Shown here piece by piece: positions 1 through 7,651 of a DNA stretch of 64,000 nucleotides. Positions within the stretch are counted from its first letter, which is position 1; the number at the start of each line of letters is the position of its first letter. The DNA is from Streptomyces sp. SDr-06 (GTDB lineage Bacteria > Actinomycetota > Actinomycetes > Streptomycetales > Streptomycetaceae), in contig NZ_QOLA01000001.1 in assembly GCF_003324565.1 (NCBI RefSeq), positions 434,001-498,000 of the forward strand, in the 5' to 3' direction. Both the position numbers and the translations under genes were made by a program. The notes beneath the pieces are model-generated. The model was not told the DNA's origin. It made no database searches and saw only the letters and a program-made list of their open reading frames with translations.

Positions 1-1
1 C

Positions 2-310
2 TTCCGCACGGGCAACCGGCAACGGGACACCGCCGTGCGCTCGGCGCGCTTCCTGGACGCCGCTCGCCACCCGCTCATCGCCTTCACCGCGGACCGCCTG
101 GACGGGACGACGCTGCCCGGCACGCTCACGGTGTGCGGGGTCGCCCGGCCGGTGGACCTGTCCGTCGAGGAGTGCGCCGCGGCGGCCGGGGAGTTCACCG
201 CCCGCGCCACGGCCCGGGTCGACCGGACCGCGTTCGGGGTGACCGCGTCCCCCGGCATGGCCGGGCGCCACCTGGATGTGACGGTGCGGGTGCGCTGCGT
301 ACGCGGGTGA
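2..310 (+). CDS. YceI-like family protein, C-terminal part (5' truncated)
   Basis: The reading frame is open from the left edge of the window, so the gene starts outside it. The visible 102 residues begin with an F-R-T-G-N-x-x-R-D stretch followed by a motif of the type S-x-x-F-x-D-x-x-x-x-P. They continue through L-T-x-x-G-V-x-x-P-V-x-L to a region resembling V-D-R-T-A-F-G-V. This is the pattern of the YceI lipocalin-like fold (often periplasmic or secreted, binding isoprenoid-type lipids). Whether it is exported cannot be judged because the N-terminus is missing. The family call is by recognition of the pattern only. Confidence 0.7.
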   Translation, partial: FRTGNRQRDTAVRSARFLDAARHPLIAFTADRLDGTTLPGTLTVCGVARPVDLSVEECAAAAGEFTARATARVDRTAFGVTASPGMAGRHLDVTVRVRCVRG

Positions 311-373
311 CGCTCCCCTCCTCCCCTCTTGAAGAGGTGGCGCTGACCTGGGGATTCTGGCAGGGTCCGGCTC

Positions 374-1135
374 GTGACGGACAGCGACCTCATCAAGATC
401 AGCACGCTCGCCGAGCGGCCGGAACTGGCCGCCCGGATCTACGACCTCCAGGACACATGGCCCGAGTTCATAGCCCGGGACCTGGTCGGCTACGCCCTGC
501 TCGGCCGGGTTCCGGAGGAGTTCCCGCAGTACTGCGTGGTGGCCACGGAGGGGGACCGGGTGGTCGCCCGGGGGTTCAGCGTCCCGTTCAACGCGACGCT
601 GGAGGGCCGGGAGGAGATGCCCGACCGAGGCTGGGACCAGGTGCTGACGTGGGCCTTCGACGACCTGCGGCGCGGGCGGGCCGCGACGGTCGCGAGCGCG
701 CTGGAGATCACCATCGACCGCGACAGCCTCGGGCGCGGCCTGTCCCCCCGCATGCTGGCGGCGATGCGCGAGGCGGCCCGCCGCCAAGGGCTGGACGCGC
801 TGGTGGCGCCGGTGCGGCCGACGGCCAAGCACCTCCAGCCGCGGTTGCCCATGTCGGCCTACATGCGTCACGTCAGGGACGAGGACGGGCTGCCCGCCGA
901 TCCATGGCTGCGGGTCCACGTCCGGGCGGGCGGCACCATCGAGAAGGCTGCCGCCGCGTCCATGACGGTCAGCGGGACGCTCGCCGAATGGCGCCACTGG
1001 ACCCGCCTCCCCTTCGACCGGGACGGCGAGGTCGAGGTCCCTGCCGCCCTGGTCCCGGTGCACTGTGACACCCGTCACGATCGCGCGAGCTACGTCGAAC
1101 CCAACGTCTGGGTGCGCCACGGTCTGCGACCCTGA
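374..1135 (+). CDS. GNAT-like N-acetyltransferase (putative)
   Basis: 253-residue soluble protein with a GTG start, 63 bases after the YceI-like stop. Its organisation, an N-terminal region with R-I-Y-D-L, a central part with E-F-P-Q-Y-C-V-V and a C-terminal Y-V-E-P-N-V-W-V-R-H, matches a group of actinobacterial proteins usually annotated as GNAT acetyltransferases. No substrate can be deduced. I see no signal peptide, membrane segment or convincing R/Q-x-x-G-x-G/A acetyl-CoA loop, so the catalytic assignment is family-level inference. No transcriptional link to its neighbours is evident. Confidence 0.55.
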   Translation: MTDSDLIKISTLAERPELAARIYDLQDTWPEFIARDLVGYALLGRVPEEFPQYCVVATEGDRVVARGFSVPFNATLEGREEMPDRGWDQVLTWAFDDLRRGRAATVASALEITIDRDSLGRGLSPRMLAAMREAARRQGLDALVAPVRPTAKHLQPRLPMSAYMRHVRDEDGLPADPWLRVHVRAGGTIEKAAAASMTVSGTLAEWRHWTRLPFDRDGEVEVPAALVPVHCDTRHDRASYVEPNVWVRHGLRP

Positions 1136-1220
1136 AGAGAGGGCACACCAGGGGGTGGCCGGGGCCGCGCGGAGCGGGGACGTTCCGCGACCGGCGATGA
1201 CGGATCTGTCACTTGCACAA

Positions 1221-1237
1221 GATTTGTAAGACAAATC
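1221..1237. promoter_or_regulatory. 17-bp perfect inverted repeat upstream of the esterase gene
   Basis: GATTTGT and ACAAATC flank an AAG spacer, a perfect dyad in an unusually AT-rich patch 87 bases upstream of the esterase ATG at 1324. Its position suggests an operator or promoter element for that gene. No cognate regulator is adjacent. Confidence 0.4.
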
Positions 1238-1323
1238 CGGAACCCATTGGTCACTCCTGCCCATCACGTCTGGTGAACCAACAGGCATGCCCTTGGGCCA
1301 CAGAACCATCCGGAGCGATCGCA

Positions 1324-2430
1324 ATGACCCACCCCCGCCACGGGGCCTATCAGTCTCAGGGCCACCGCCGGGCCAGCCGCGCCAAGCGCTGGATACTCGG
1401 CGTGGTCACGCTCGTCGTGCTCGGCCTGATCGCGTGGCCGGTCCTGAACTACTTCGACGTCTTCTCCGACAAGGGTGACGCGATCAGCTTCGGGCAGGAC
1501 GGCGGGGCCGGCGGCGACAAGCCGGGCGGCGGGGGGAAGGCGGCCGACTCCAAGGTCCTCATGCCGACCGGCCCGGAGGCGAAGTTCACGGTGGCGGGCA
1601 CCGTTCCCGAGAACGACACCAAGATCGCCGTGACCACCCTGGAGGGCAAGAAGTCCGGCTTCAAGGGCAAGGTCTGGGTCTGGGTCCCGCCGGAGTACAA
1701 GGACCCGAAGTACGCCCAGAGCGGCTTCCCCGTCATGGTCGCGCTGCCCGGCGGCGCCGGTTACCCGACCAACTACTGGATGGGCACGGACCTCAAGCTG
1801 GAGGCGAGCATCTCCCAGTGGTCCAAGGAGGGCAAGAGCCTCCCGTTCATCCTCGCGATGCCGGTCCTCAACCCCAAGCCGGACACGGGCGGCCTGTACT
1901 GGGACGCGAGTGACATCCCGGGCCAGCCGAAGATGGGCACCTGGCTCACCGAGGACGTCCCCGACCTCATCAAGGCCAATTTCCGTACGATCAAGTCGCG
2001 TGACGGCTGGGCCTTCATGGGCTCCTCCACCGGCGGCTTCGCCGGCCTCAAGAGCGTGCTGCAGAAGCCGAACCAGTTCAAGGCCGTCATCGCCTCCGGC
2101 CCCGACATCGTCCCCGACTCCCGCCTGTGGGCCGGGCACGACAAGGAGAAGGCGGAGAACAACCCGAAGCTGCTCGCCCAGAAGCTGATCGACACGAAGG
2201 GCCCGGACGTCTACCTCGCCTTCCAGGTCGGCACCGCGGGCTCCGACGCCCAGGCCAAGCCGAAGATCGAGGACTTCGTGCAGAAGTACACCAAGGGCCC
2301 GGTCAAGACGAAGCTCAGCATCATCCAGGGCGGCGACCACAACGCCAAGACGTACGTGCCGAACATGGCCAATGGCGGCCTCATCCAGTGGATCAGCGAG
2401 CACATGCAGGGCCCCGAGCCCGCCTCCTGA
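1324..2430 (+). CDS. Membrane-anchored alpha/beta-hydrolase, esterase family
   Basis: 368 residues from the ATG at 1324, chosen because GGAG lies at 1312-1315 and the protein then begins with a basic N-terminus and a single hydrophobic segment (about residues 23-43). The frame stays open upstream to 1213 without a better ribosome site. After a Gly/Lys-rich linker comes a PF00756-type esterase domain (the fold of antigen-85 mycolyltransferases and esterase D). Its nucleophile elbow is G-S-S-T-G at 233-237 (Ser235), and a plausible catalytic His is in G-G-D-H-N (His339). Likely a cell-surface enzyme held by an N-terminal anchor. Substrate unknown. The gene stands alone. Confidence 0.75.
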   Translation: MTHPRHGAYQSQGHRRASRAKRWILGVVTLVVLGLIAWPVLNYFDVFSDKGDAISFGQDGGAGGDKPGGGGKAADSKVLMPTGPEAKFTVAGTVPENDTKIAVTTLEGKKSGFKGKVWVWVPPEYKDPKYAQSGFPVMVALPGGAGYPTNYWMGTDLKLEASISQWSKEGKSLPFILAMPVLNPKPDTGGLYWDASDIPGQPKMGTWLTEDVPDLIKANFRTIKSRDGWAFMGSSTGGFAGLKSVLQKPNQFKAVIASGPDIVPDSRLWAGHDKEKAENNPKLLAQKLIDTKGPDVYLAFQVGTAGSDAQAKPKIEDFVQKYTKGPVKTKLSIIQGGDHNAKTYVPNMANGGLIQWISEHMQGPEPAS

Positions 2431-2641
2431 CCCGCGCTCCTCGCACCGTCGAGCCCCCGTCGTCCGGCGCTGCCGGGCGCCGGGGGCTCGCGCGCGTCCG
2501 GCGTCCTTCGGATGCAGGAATGCGGGCGGACACCGCGCGCGGGCCCCGGTGGACAGGGCCGCCCGGAACTACCGTTCGTTGGACAGGTCGCGGACCCAGG
2601 CCACCGGGCGCGTGGGGCGCGGTACGAACGGAGGAGCGGGC

Positions 2642-3484
2642 GTGGGGAATTCAGCGGTCGGCGCGGACGGGAACCCACAGACCGGCGGCGGCGAGCCGCG
2701 AGAACCGCGCCGCGCACGGGGCGGCAAGCACCGCTCCTTCTGGAAGGAGCTGCCGATCCTCATCGGCGTCGCACTGGTCCTCGCGCTCCTCATCAAGACG
2801 TTCCTGGTGCAGGCGTTCTCCATCCCGTCGGACTCCATGCAGAACACGCTGCGGCCGGGCGACCGCGTCCTCGTCGACAAGCTGACGCCCTGGTTCGGCT
2901 CCGAGCCGGCGCGCGGCGAGGTCGTCGTCTTCCACGACCCCGCCGAGTGGCTCGCGGGTGAGCCCCATACGAACCCGAACGTGGTGCAGAAGGTGCTGTC
3001 GTTCATCGGTATCATGCCCTCGTCCAACGAGCAGGACCTCATCAAGCGGGTCATCGGCGTCGCGGGCGACACCGTGGAGTGCGAGGGCACCGGCCCGGTG
3101 AAGGTCAACGGCAAGCCGCTCACCGAGCCGTACGTCCGCCCCGACAGCACGCCCTGCACGGTCGACGATCAGGGCGGTCAGTTCAAGGTGACCGTGCCCC
3201 CGGGCACGATGTGGGTGATGGGCGACAACCGGCGGAACTCGGCGGACTCCCGCTACCACCAGAAGGACAAGACCCACGGATTCGTCCCGGTCGACGACGC
3301 CGTGGGCCGCGCGTTCGTAATCGCCTGGCCCCTCTCCCGCTGGGCGACGCTGCCCGTCCCCGCCACCTTCGACCAGTCCGGGATCAACACGACGGCCGCT
3401 CTCGCGCCCGGGGCGCTCGCCCTCACCGGCACGGTGCCCGTCGTGCTGTGGCGCCGCCGCCGCGGGGACGGCCGCGACGTCTGA
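2642..3484 (+). CDS. lepB: Type I signal peptidase
   Basis: 280 residues from the GTG at 2642, preceded by GGAGGAG at 2630-2636. The much longer upstream open frame is GC-rich noise. A cytoplasmic basic segment precedes a transmembrane helix (about 37-55). Catalytic boxes follow: the Ser65-Met motif in S-D-S-M-Q-N-T-L, the Lys135 motif D-L-I-K-R-V-I-G, and G-D-N-R-R-N-S-A-D-S-R at 194-204. A second hydrophobic stretch near 252-270 ends in an arginine-rich tail, as in several Streptomyces signal peptidases. It cleaves signal peptides of Sec/Tat-exported proteins, many of which are encoded nearby. Streptomyces has several paralogues; which one this is cannot be told here. Confidence 0.9.
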   Translation: MGNSAVGADGNPQTGGGEPREPRRARGGKHRSFWKELPILIGVALVLALLIKTFLVQAFSIPSDSMQNTLRPGDRVLVDKLTPWFGSEPARGEVVVFHDPAEWLAGEPHTNPNVVQKVLSFIGIMPSSNEQDLIKRVIGVAGDTVECEGTGPVKVNGKPLTEPYVRPDSTPCTVDDQGGQFKVTVPPGTMWVMGDNRRNSADSRYHQKDKTHGFVPVDDAVGRAFVIAWPLSRWATLPVPATFDQSGINTTAALAPGALALTGTVPVVLWRRRRGDGRDV

Positions 3485-3500
3485 CCCTGTGGCCCGGCGG

Positions 3501-3998
3501 TCAGCGGGCCGAAGGCACGGGCGGCGGGACGGCCCGCCGCGGGGAGGCGCCGCGCGAGGGCGCCTCGTTCGCCGGGCCCCCCGGGGCCTTCGACGGGCTC
3601 GGCGAGAGCGCCGCGGGCGACGACTTCGGACGGCCGGCGGACGGTGACCGGGGCGGGCGGGGTGACGGCCGGACGCTGGGCTCCGCGGACGCGGAGGGCG
3701 TCGGCGGCGGCTGGACCGGGCCCGGCGAGTCGGCGGGCAGCGGGCGCTGCTCGTCCCGGCCGCAGGAGAGCGTGACGTAACCGACGGCCACGGCGGCGGC
3801 CGTGGCGAGCCCGGCCAGCGGCAGCGCGAACCGCCGCAGCCGCAGCCCGGCCCACGGGGTGCGGCGCGCACGGGACCCCGGCGGGTCGGCGGGACGCAGA
3901 TCGGCCGCGGTGATGCTGTCGGCCCGGGCGGCCAGCGCCGCGCGCAGCCGCGTCTCGACCGGCCGCCCCTGCGTTTCGGGGCTCCACAGGCCGCTCAT
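3501..3998 (-). CDS. Single-pass membrane protein, probable anti-sigma partner
   Basis: 165 residues, translated in overlap with the sigma factor gene (ATGA at 3995-3998). It has a short cytoplasmic N-terminus, one transmembrane helix at about residues 57-77, and an extracytoplasmic tail of about 85 residues almost entirely Pro/Ser/Ala. No zinc-binding H-x-x-x-C-x-x-C anti-sigma motif is visible, so it is not a ZAS-type anti-sigma. Its role is inferred from coupling to the ECF sigma gene and from topology. The low-complexity tail may span or sense the cell wall. Confidence 0.6.
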   Translation of the reverse strand: MSGLWSPETQGRPVETRLRAALAARADSITAADLRPADPPGSRARRTPWAGLRLRRFALPLAGLATAAAVAVGYVTLSCGRDEQRPLPADSPGPVQPPPTPSASAEPSVRPSPRPPRSPSAGRPKSSPAALSPSPSKAPGGPANEAPSRGASPRRAVPPPVPSAR

Positions 3999-4645
3999 GC
4001 CCCTGCCTCCAGGATCTTCTCCAGCGAGTCGAGGGCCCGGCTCGCGATCGACTTGACCGAGCCCCGGCTGATGCCGAGGGTCGCCGCGATCTCCGCCTCC
4101 GTGAGCTCGCTCCAGTACCGCAGGACCAGCACCTCGCGGCGGCGGGCCGTCAACTGCCCCAGCGCGGACAGCACTTCGCGGTGCTCCTCGTCGAGGACGA
4201 CGCGCTCCTCCGCTGACGGGGCGTCGGGTTCGTGGGGCGGGGTGTAGCCGCGGGCCGTGCGGCGCCTGCGCAGCACGGAGCGCGAGGCGTTGACCACGGC
4301 GGTGCGCAGATAGGCCAGCGCGTTGTCGATCTCGTCGATGCGCTCTCCGTGGCGCCGGTACAGCGCGGTGAACGCGTCCTGGACGACGTCCTCCGCGGTG
4401 GCCCGGTCATCGACCAGCATCACGGCCAGACGCACCATCTTGAGACGGTGTGCATGGTAGAGCTCGCTGACCGTCGGCGGCGCCGCGGGTTCGGGCGGAT
4501 CGGCGAACCGGCTCCGGCCGGCCCCGGGCGACAGCGCACGGGTGTCGCGGAACGCCAGGCGGCCCCGGCGCAGCAGTGCGCGCCACCAGGACGCGAGCGG
4601 GCTCGGGGCGAAGGGGGACAGCTGCGGTACGGCGATGTGCTCCAT
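3995..4645 (-). CDS. ECF sigma factor, SigE-like family
   Basis: 216 residues from the ATG at 4645, preferred over an in-frame start at 4684 because AGGAA precedes it at a good distance. Sigma region 2 is seen in E-L-Y-H-A-H-R-L through A-E-D-V-V-Q-D-A-F. Region 4 has an L-T-x-R-R-R-E-V-L-V-L-R-Y-W segment followed by a helix-turn-helix (A-E-I-A-A-T-L-G-I-S-R-G-S-V-K). It would redirect RNA polymerase to a small regulon, probably including its own operon. The stop codon overlaps the start of the membrane protein downstream. The N-terminal 60 residues before region 2 are longer than usual for ECF factors. Confidence 0.85.
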   Translation of the reverse strand: MEHIAVPQLSPFAPSPLASWWRALLRRGRLAFRDTRALSPGAGRSRFADPPEPAAPPTVSELYHAHRLKMVRLAVMLVDDRATAEDVVQDAFTALYRRHGERIDEIDNALAYLRTAVVNASRSVLRRRRTARGYTPPHEPDAPSAEERVVLDEEHREVLSALGQLTARRREVLVLRYWSELTEAEIAATLGISRGSVKSIASRALDSLEKILEAGA

Positions 4646-4703
4646 CGGTTCCTCGGTGCGCGGGCGTGGCCCCGCCCTGGTCATGGACGGGGCCGTGGGT
4701 GCC

Positions 4704-5171
4704 TCAGTGCTGCTGCCGCCGCCGTACGGCGTAGACGGTGCCGGCGCCCGCGAGGATCAGCGCGCCGGCTCCGGCGCCCATCACCGCGTTGGTCGTGGAC
4801 GACCCAGTATGAGCCAGCTCCTTCTGGTCCGAGGGGGCGGGTTCGGCGGCCGGGGCGCCGGTGCCGGCCGCCGGGCGGGGCGCGGTTCCGCTCTCGGCTC
4901 CCGTGCTGGGGGCGGCGCTGGGCGCGGCCTGCGGCCGGGCGGCCTGCTCGCTGCCGGACGCGCGCTTGACCGGCGACGAAGCGGTGCCCGGCGCGGCCGC
5001 CTTGGCCGGGCCCGCGGGCTGCGGCCGGGCGCTCGGCCCGTCGGCGTGGGCGGTACCGGCGAGCGCGGGGACGGCGAGGGCGAGGAGCAGGCCGGTCGTC
5101 GCGGCGGCGCCGGCGAGGCGTCGGGGGCCGCGGGACGCGGGGCGGGTGGGACGGTGCTGGGGGACGGTCAC
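4704..5171 (-). CDS. Small LAXTG surface protein (class E sortase substrate)
   Basis: 155 residues from the GTG at 5171, chosen because GGAGAAG precedes it; an ATG at 5219 is possible. It has a signal peptide with hydrophobic core near 20-38 and a cleavage-like A-H-A at 41-43, then about 75 residues rich in Ala/Pro/Ser. An L-A-H-T-G motif at 119-123 is followed by a hydrophobic helix (about 128-149) and an R-R-R tail. This is the cell-wall sorting layout; LAXTG is the motif used by Streptomyces class E sortases. There is no globular domain, so it may be a stalk or spacer on the surface. No sortase gene is in the window. Confidence 0.75.
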   Translation of the reverse strand: MTVPQHRPTRPASRGPRRLAGAAATTGLLLALAVPALAGTAHADGPSARPQPAGPAKAAAPGTASSPVKRASGSEQAARPQAAPSAAPSTGAESGTAPRPAAGTGAPAAEPAPSDQKELAHTGSSTTNAVMGAGAGALILAGAGTVYAVRRRQQH

Positions 5172-5315
5172 GTTGTGCTTCTCCACGGTCGGCGGGGAGG
5201 CGCGGGAATGCGCCTTCACCCCTGACGACGTGCGGCGGCGGCCGGGGTTGCCGCTCCCGCGGAAAAAGATTCGGCGGATCGACTAAGCCTTCCGGTGACC
5301 GCCCCCGGGCAGCGG

Positions 5316-5356
5316 AACGGCTCCGGACCGCGCGGCGCGCGCGGTCCGGAGCCGTT
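5316..5356. terminator. 19-bp perfect hairpin downstream of the chitinase gene
   Basis: Left arm 5316-5334 (AACGGCTCCGGACCGCGCG) pairs perfectly with 5338-5356 around a GCG loop. It lies 11 bases past the chitinase stop (minus strand) and ahead of the LAXTG gene. There is no T-tract, as is common for Streptomyces terminators. Confidence 0.8.
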
Positions 5357-5367
5357 GGCCGGGTGGT

Positions 5368-6597
5368 TCAGCAGGTTCCCTCGTCCTGCCAGACCCCCCA
5401 TTCCCCCGTGGTCCCGGGCTCCTCGTTCTGGGTCCACCACTTGGCCTTCCACTTGTGGCCGTTGTGGGAGACCTCGTTGCCCTGCGTGTAGACGGCGCTC
5501 GGACTCCAGGCCGCCACCGTGCAGGTGCCGCCGGGCGAGGAGGGCGGGGCGGACGACGGCGGGGGCGAGGAGGGCGGGGTGGCCCCGGCGAACCTCACCG
5601 AGTACTTGGCGAAGTCCCAGGCCGCCTGCGGAACACTGCTGCACGTCCCCGACGTCGTGCCGTTGTTGTCCGGCGGGGTGCACTGCCGGTCCCGGTTGAG
5701 GGACCAGAAGGTGAAGCGTGCCATGCCGTGGCTGGTCGCGTAGTCGAGCACCGTCTGGAAATCGCTCTGCGAGAAGTACTCGCCCGAGTCGCTGCGGCCG
5801 TTCATCCCCGAGAAGCCCTCGTGGGCGTAGGCGGTCGCCGTGTCCCAGCCGAACGTCGACCGGAGCACGGAGTTGAAGTTGGTCAGCGCGCTCGTCTGGG
5901 CGGCGGCGCCGCTGAACCCGCCGTCGAAGGGCATGATCGAGAAGTTGTCCGGCACGAAGCCCTGCGCCTTGGCCTCGTTCAGCATCTGCTTCCCGAACCA
6001 GCCGGTTCCGTCGGCGGTGCCGGCGGTGGTCACCGACACGTACAGGCCGGGGTTGTTCTGCTGGAGGATCTTGGCGGCGCCGATCTCGTGCGAGATGGCG
6101 GTGGTGTTCTCGTACTCCGGCTCCTCGAGGTCGAAGTCGATCGCCTTCAGCTGGTACTTGGAGATGACCTGCTGGTACGCGGCGGCGGTGGAGGCCGCGT
6201 CCGCACAGTTCTGACCGAGCTTGGTGCCGCCGTATCCGCCGACGGAGACCGAGACGTCGCCGCCCTTGGCGCGGATCGAGGAGATGATTCCGGCGACCGC
6301 CGTGTCGGAGGAGACGGGCGCGGTGCCGCCCCAAGTGGGGCTGCAGCCGCCCCCGTTGGGGGCCAGGACGAAGGCGAGCTGGAAGGCCTTGAGGCCGGTG
6401 GCGTCCATGATGGCGGCGGTGTCGGGCGGGTTGTTGTCCAGCGGCATCAGATACGGCGCGGCGGCGTACCAGCGGTTGCCGAGCCCGGCCGCGTCGGCGG
6501 TCGCGCCCGAGGCCTGGCCGGTGACGAAGGCGGTGAGCCCGGCCGCGGCCAGTGCGGCGCTCGCGGCGCCGCAGAGGAGAGCACGAAGTGGCTTCAT
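5368..6597 (-). CDS. Secreted GH18 chitinase with C-terminal chitin-binding module
   Basis: 409 residues from the ATG at 6597 (AGGAG just upstream); the open frame continues to 6798 but that part covers the promoter. Signal peptide about 1-30. The GH18 barrel shows S-V-G-G-Y-G-G at 118-124 and the catalytic D-x-D-x-E in A-I-D-F-D-L-E, with Glu158 as probable acid. A Pro/Ser linker leads to a roughly 50-residue CBM5/12-type domain with aromatic residues (A-W-S-P-S-A-V-Y, K-W-K-A-K-W-W). It hydrolyses extracellular chitin, yielding chitooligosaccharides. Regulation by DasR is inferred from the dre-like site at 6665-6676. Confidence 0.9.
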   Translation of the reverse strand: MKPLRALLCGAASAALAAAGLTAFVTGQASGATADAAGLGNRWYAAAPYLMPLDNNPPDTAAIMDATGLKAFQLAFVLAPNGGGCSPTWGGTAPVSSDTAVAGIISSIRAKGGDVSVSVGGYGGTKLGQNCADAASTAAAYQQVISKYQLKAIDFDLEEPEYENTTAISHEIGAAKILQQNNPGLYVSVTTAGTADGTGWFGKQMLNEAKAQGFVPDNFSIMPFDGGFSGAAAQTSALTNFNSVLRSTFGWDTATAYAHEGFSGMNGRSDSGEYFSQSDFQTVLDYATSHGMARFTFWSLNRDRQCTPPDNNGTTSGTCSSVPQAAWDFAKYSVRFAGATPPSSPPPSSAPPSSPGGTCTVAAWSPSAVYTQGNEVSHNGHKWKAKWWTQNEEPGTTGEWGVWQDEGTC

Positions 6598-6664
6598 GTC
6601 GAGGTCTCCTGGGGGTGGGAGGGGGCTCCCAGAATTGGGCGGTGGCCGGAACACGTCAACGACT

Positions 6665-6676
6665 TGGACTAGACCA
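6665..6676. promoter_or_regulatory. dre-like DasR operator overlapping the chitinase promoter
   Basis: TGGACTAGACCA differs by one base from the core TGGTCTAGACCA of the DasR responsive element. On the minus strand a TTGTTC -35 (6689-6694) and TAGTCC -10 (6666-6671) are 17 bases apart, so the dre-like core covers the -10. This matches known chitinase control by GlcNAc-responsive DasR. Confidence 0.75.
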
Positions 6677-6680
6677 TTGC

Positions 6681-6693
6681 TGTTCCTTGAACA
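6681..6693. promoter_or_regulatory. TGTTC-CTT-GAACA dyad beside the dre-like site
   Basis: A perfect 5-bp-arm inverted repeat overlaps the inferred -35 of the chitinase promoter, 4 bases from the dre-like core. It could be a second operator. The protein that might bind it is unknown. Confidence 0.4.
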
Positions 6694-6890
6694 AACGAAA
6701 CAGGCCCCGGCGAACAGAACCGGCCACAAGGGGCGCACGGCGCGGCCCATGCATCGGATCGCCGAGATTCCTGCGACCGCCGTGCACATTCGGGGCATCG
6801 AGTCGCTTTGCTGTAGATGGGAGCGAAGGCGCTCTCCGGCACCGTTCCGCGCGTCCTGGTGCCGCCCCCGACCGGAAGGAACCCGGGCCG

Positions 6891-7079
6891 GTGCACATCG
6901 AACTGACCCTCCAGGTACTCGCGGGAGCGACCGCCGTGCGTGTCTTCGCGGCCGACCTCCGCACCCTGTCCCGGCGCCTGCTGGGTGCCGGAGTGCGGGT
7001 CGGCGCCGCCGAACTCGCCGAGCTCCGCAGCAGGCACGCGGCCCGCCCCGCGGAGCGGCCCCGGCAAGGCCACCGATGA
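6891..7079 (+). CDS. Small protein of unknown function ahead of a sigma factor
   Basis: 62 residues from the GTG at 6891, with GGAAGGA at 6874-6880. Its stop overlaps the ATG of the sigma factor gene (ATGA at 7076-7079), so the two are translationally coupled. The sequence starts V-H-I-E-L-T-L-Q-V-L, is rich in Ala, Arg and Leu and has no signal or membrane segment. I do not recognise a family. Coupling suggests a role with the sigma factor, for example modulation. It could be over-called, but the ribosome site, length and overlap favour a real gene. Confidence 0.55.
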   Translation: MHIELTLQVLAGATAVRVFAADLRTLSRRLLGAGVRVGAAELAELRSRHAARPAERPRQGHR

Positions 7080-7651
7080 TCGGTCCAGCACCGGATCCGG
7101 GGAGTCCACCGTCCGTGCGCGAGGACCTGGCCGCCGCCCTGCCGGCGGACTTCGTCGCCTTCTACTCCACCCACCACCGCACCTATCTCCGCTACGCGCA
7201 CCTCCAGTTGGGCGCCCGCGAGCTCGCCGAGGGCGCCGTCGAGGACGTGTTCGTGCGGCTCGCCGTCGAGTGGCCGCACGTCCTGCGCAGGCCCAGCGTC
7301 CAGGCGTACGCGTGGGCCGCTCTCCAGGACGCGGTCGGCGAGCGGCTGCGCACGCTTGCCCGCGGCCGGGCCCTGGTGCAGACCGCCTCGTTCGCCGCCG
7401 CCCGTGACGCGCTGCGCACGGAGATGGAGACCCTCGAAACGGGGCTCGGCCTGTACGCCGCGATCGCCCGGCTGCCCGAGCGCCACTACGACGCGATCGT
7501 GCTGCACTACGTCCTCGGATACCCCCAGCGCGAGGTCGCCGCGGTGATGGGCATCTCGTACCCGACGGTCCGCTCCCATCTGCGCGGCGCCCGCCGACGC
7601 CTCGCGCGCGATCTGCGGCTCGCCTGGTACACCGACAGCGAGGAGACGTAG
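7076..7651 (+). CDS. Sigma-70 family (ECF-type) RNA polymerase sigma factor
   Basis: 191 residues from the ATG at 7076, which overlaps the preceding small gene. Region 2 is recognisable in F-Y-S-T-H-H-R-T-Y-L-R-Y-A through A-V-E-D-V-F-V-R-L. Region 4 carries L-P-E-R-H-Y-D-A-I-V-L-H-Y and a helix-turn-helix with Y-P-Q-R-E-V-A-A-V-M-G-I-S-Y-P-T-V-R. The next gene begins at the first base after its stop, so a three-gene operon is likely. No classical anti-sigma factor is visible. Target promoters unknown. Confidence 0.85.
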   Translation: MIGPAPDPGSPPSVREDLAAALPADFVAFYSTHHRTYLRYAHLQLGARELAEGAVEDVFVRLAVEWPHVLRRPSVQAYAWAALQDAVGERLRTLARGRALVQTASFAAARDALRTEMETLETGLGLYAAIARLPERHYDAIVLHYVLGYPQREVAAVMGISYPTVRSHLRGARRRLARDLRLAWYTDSEET

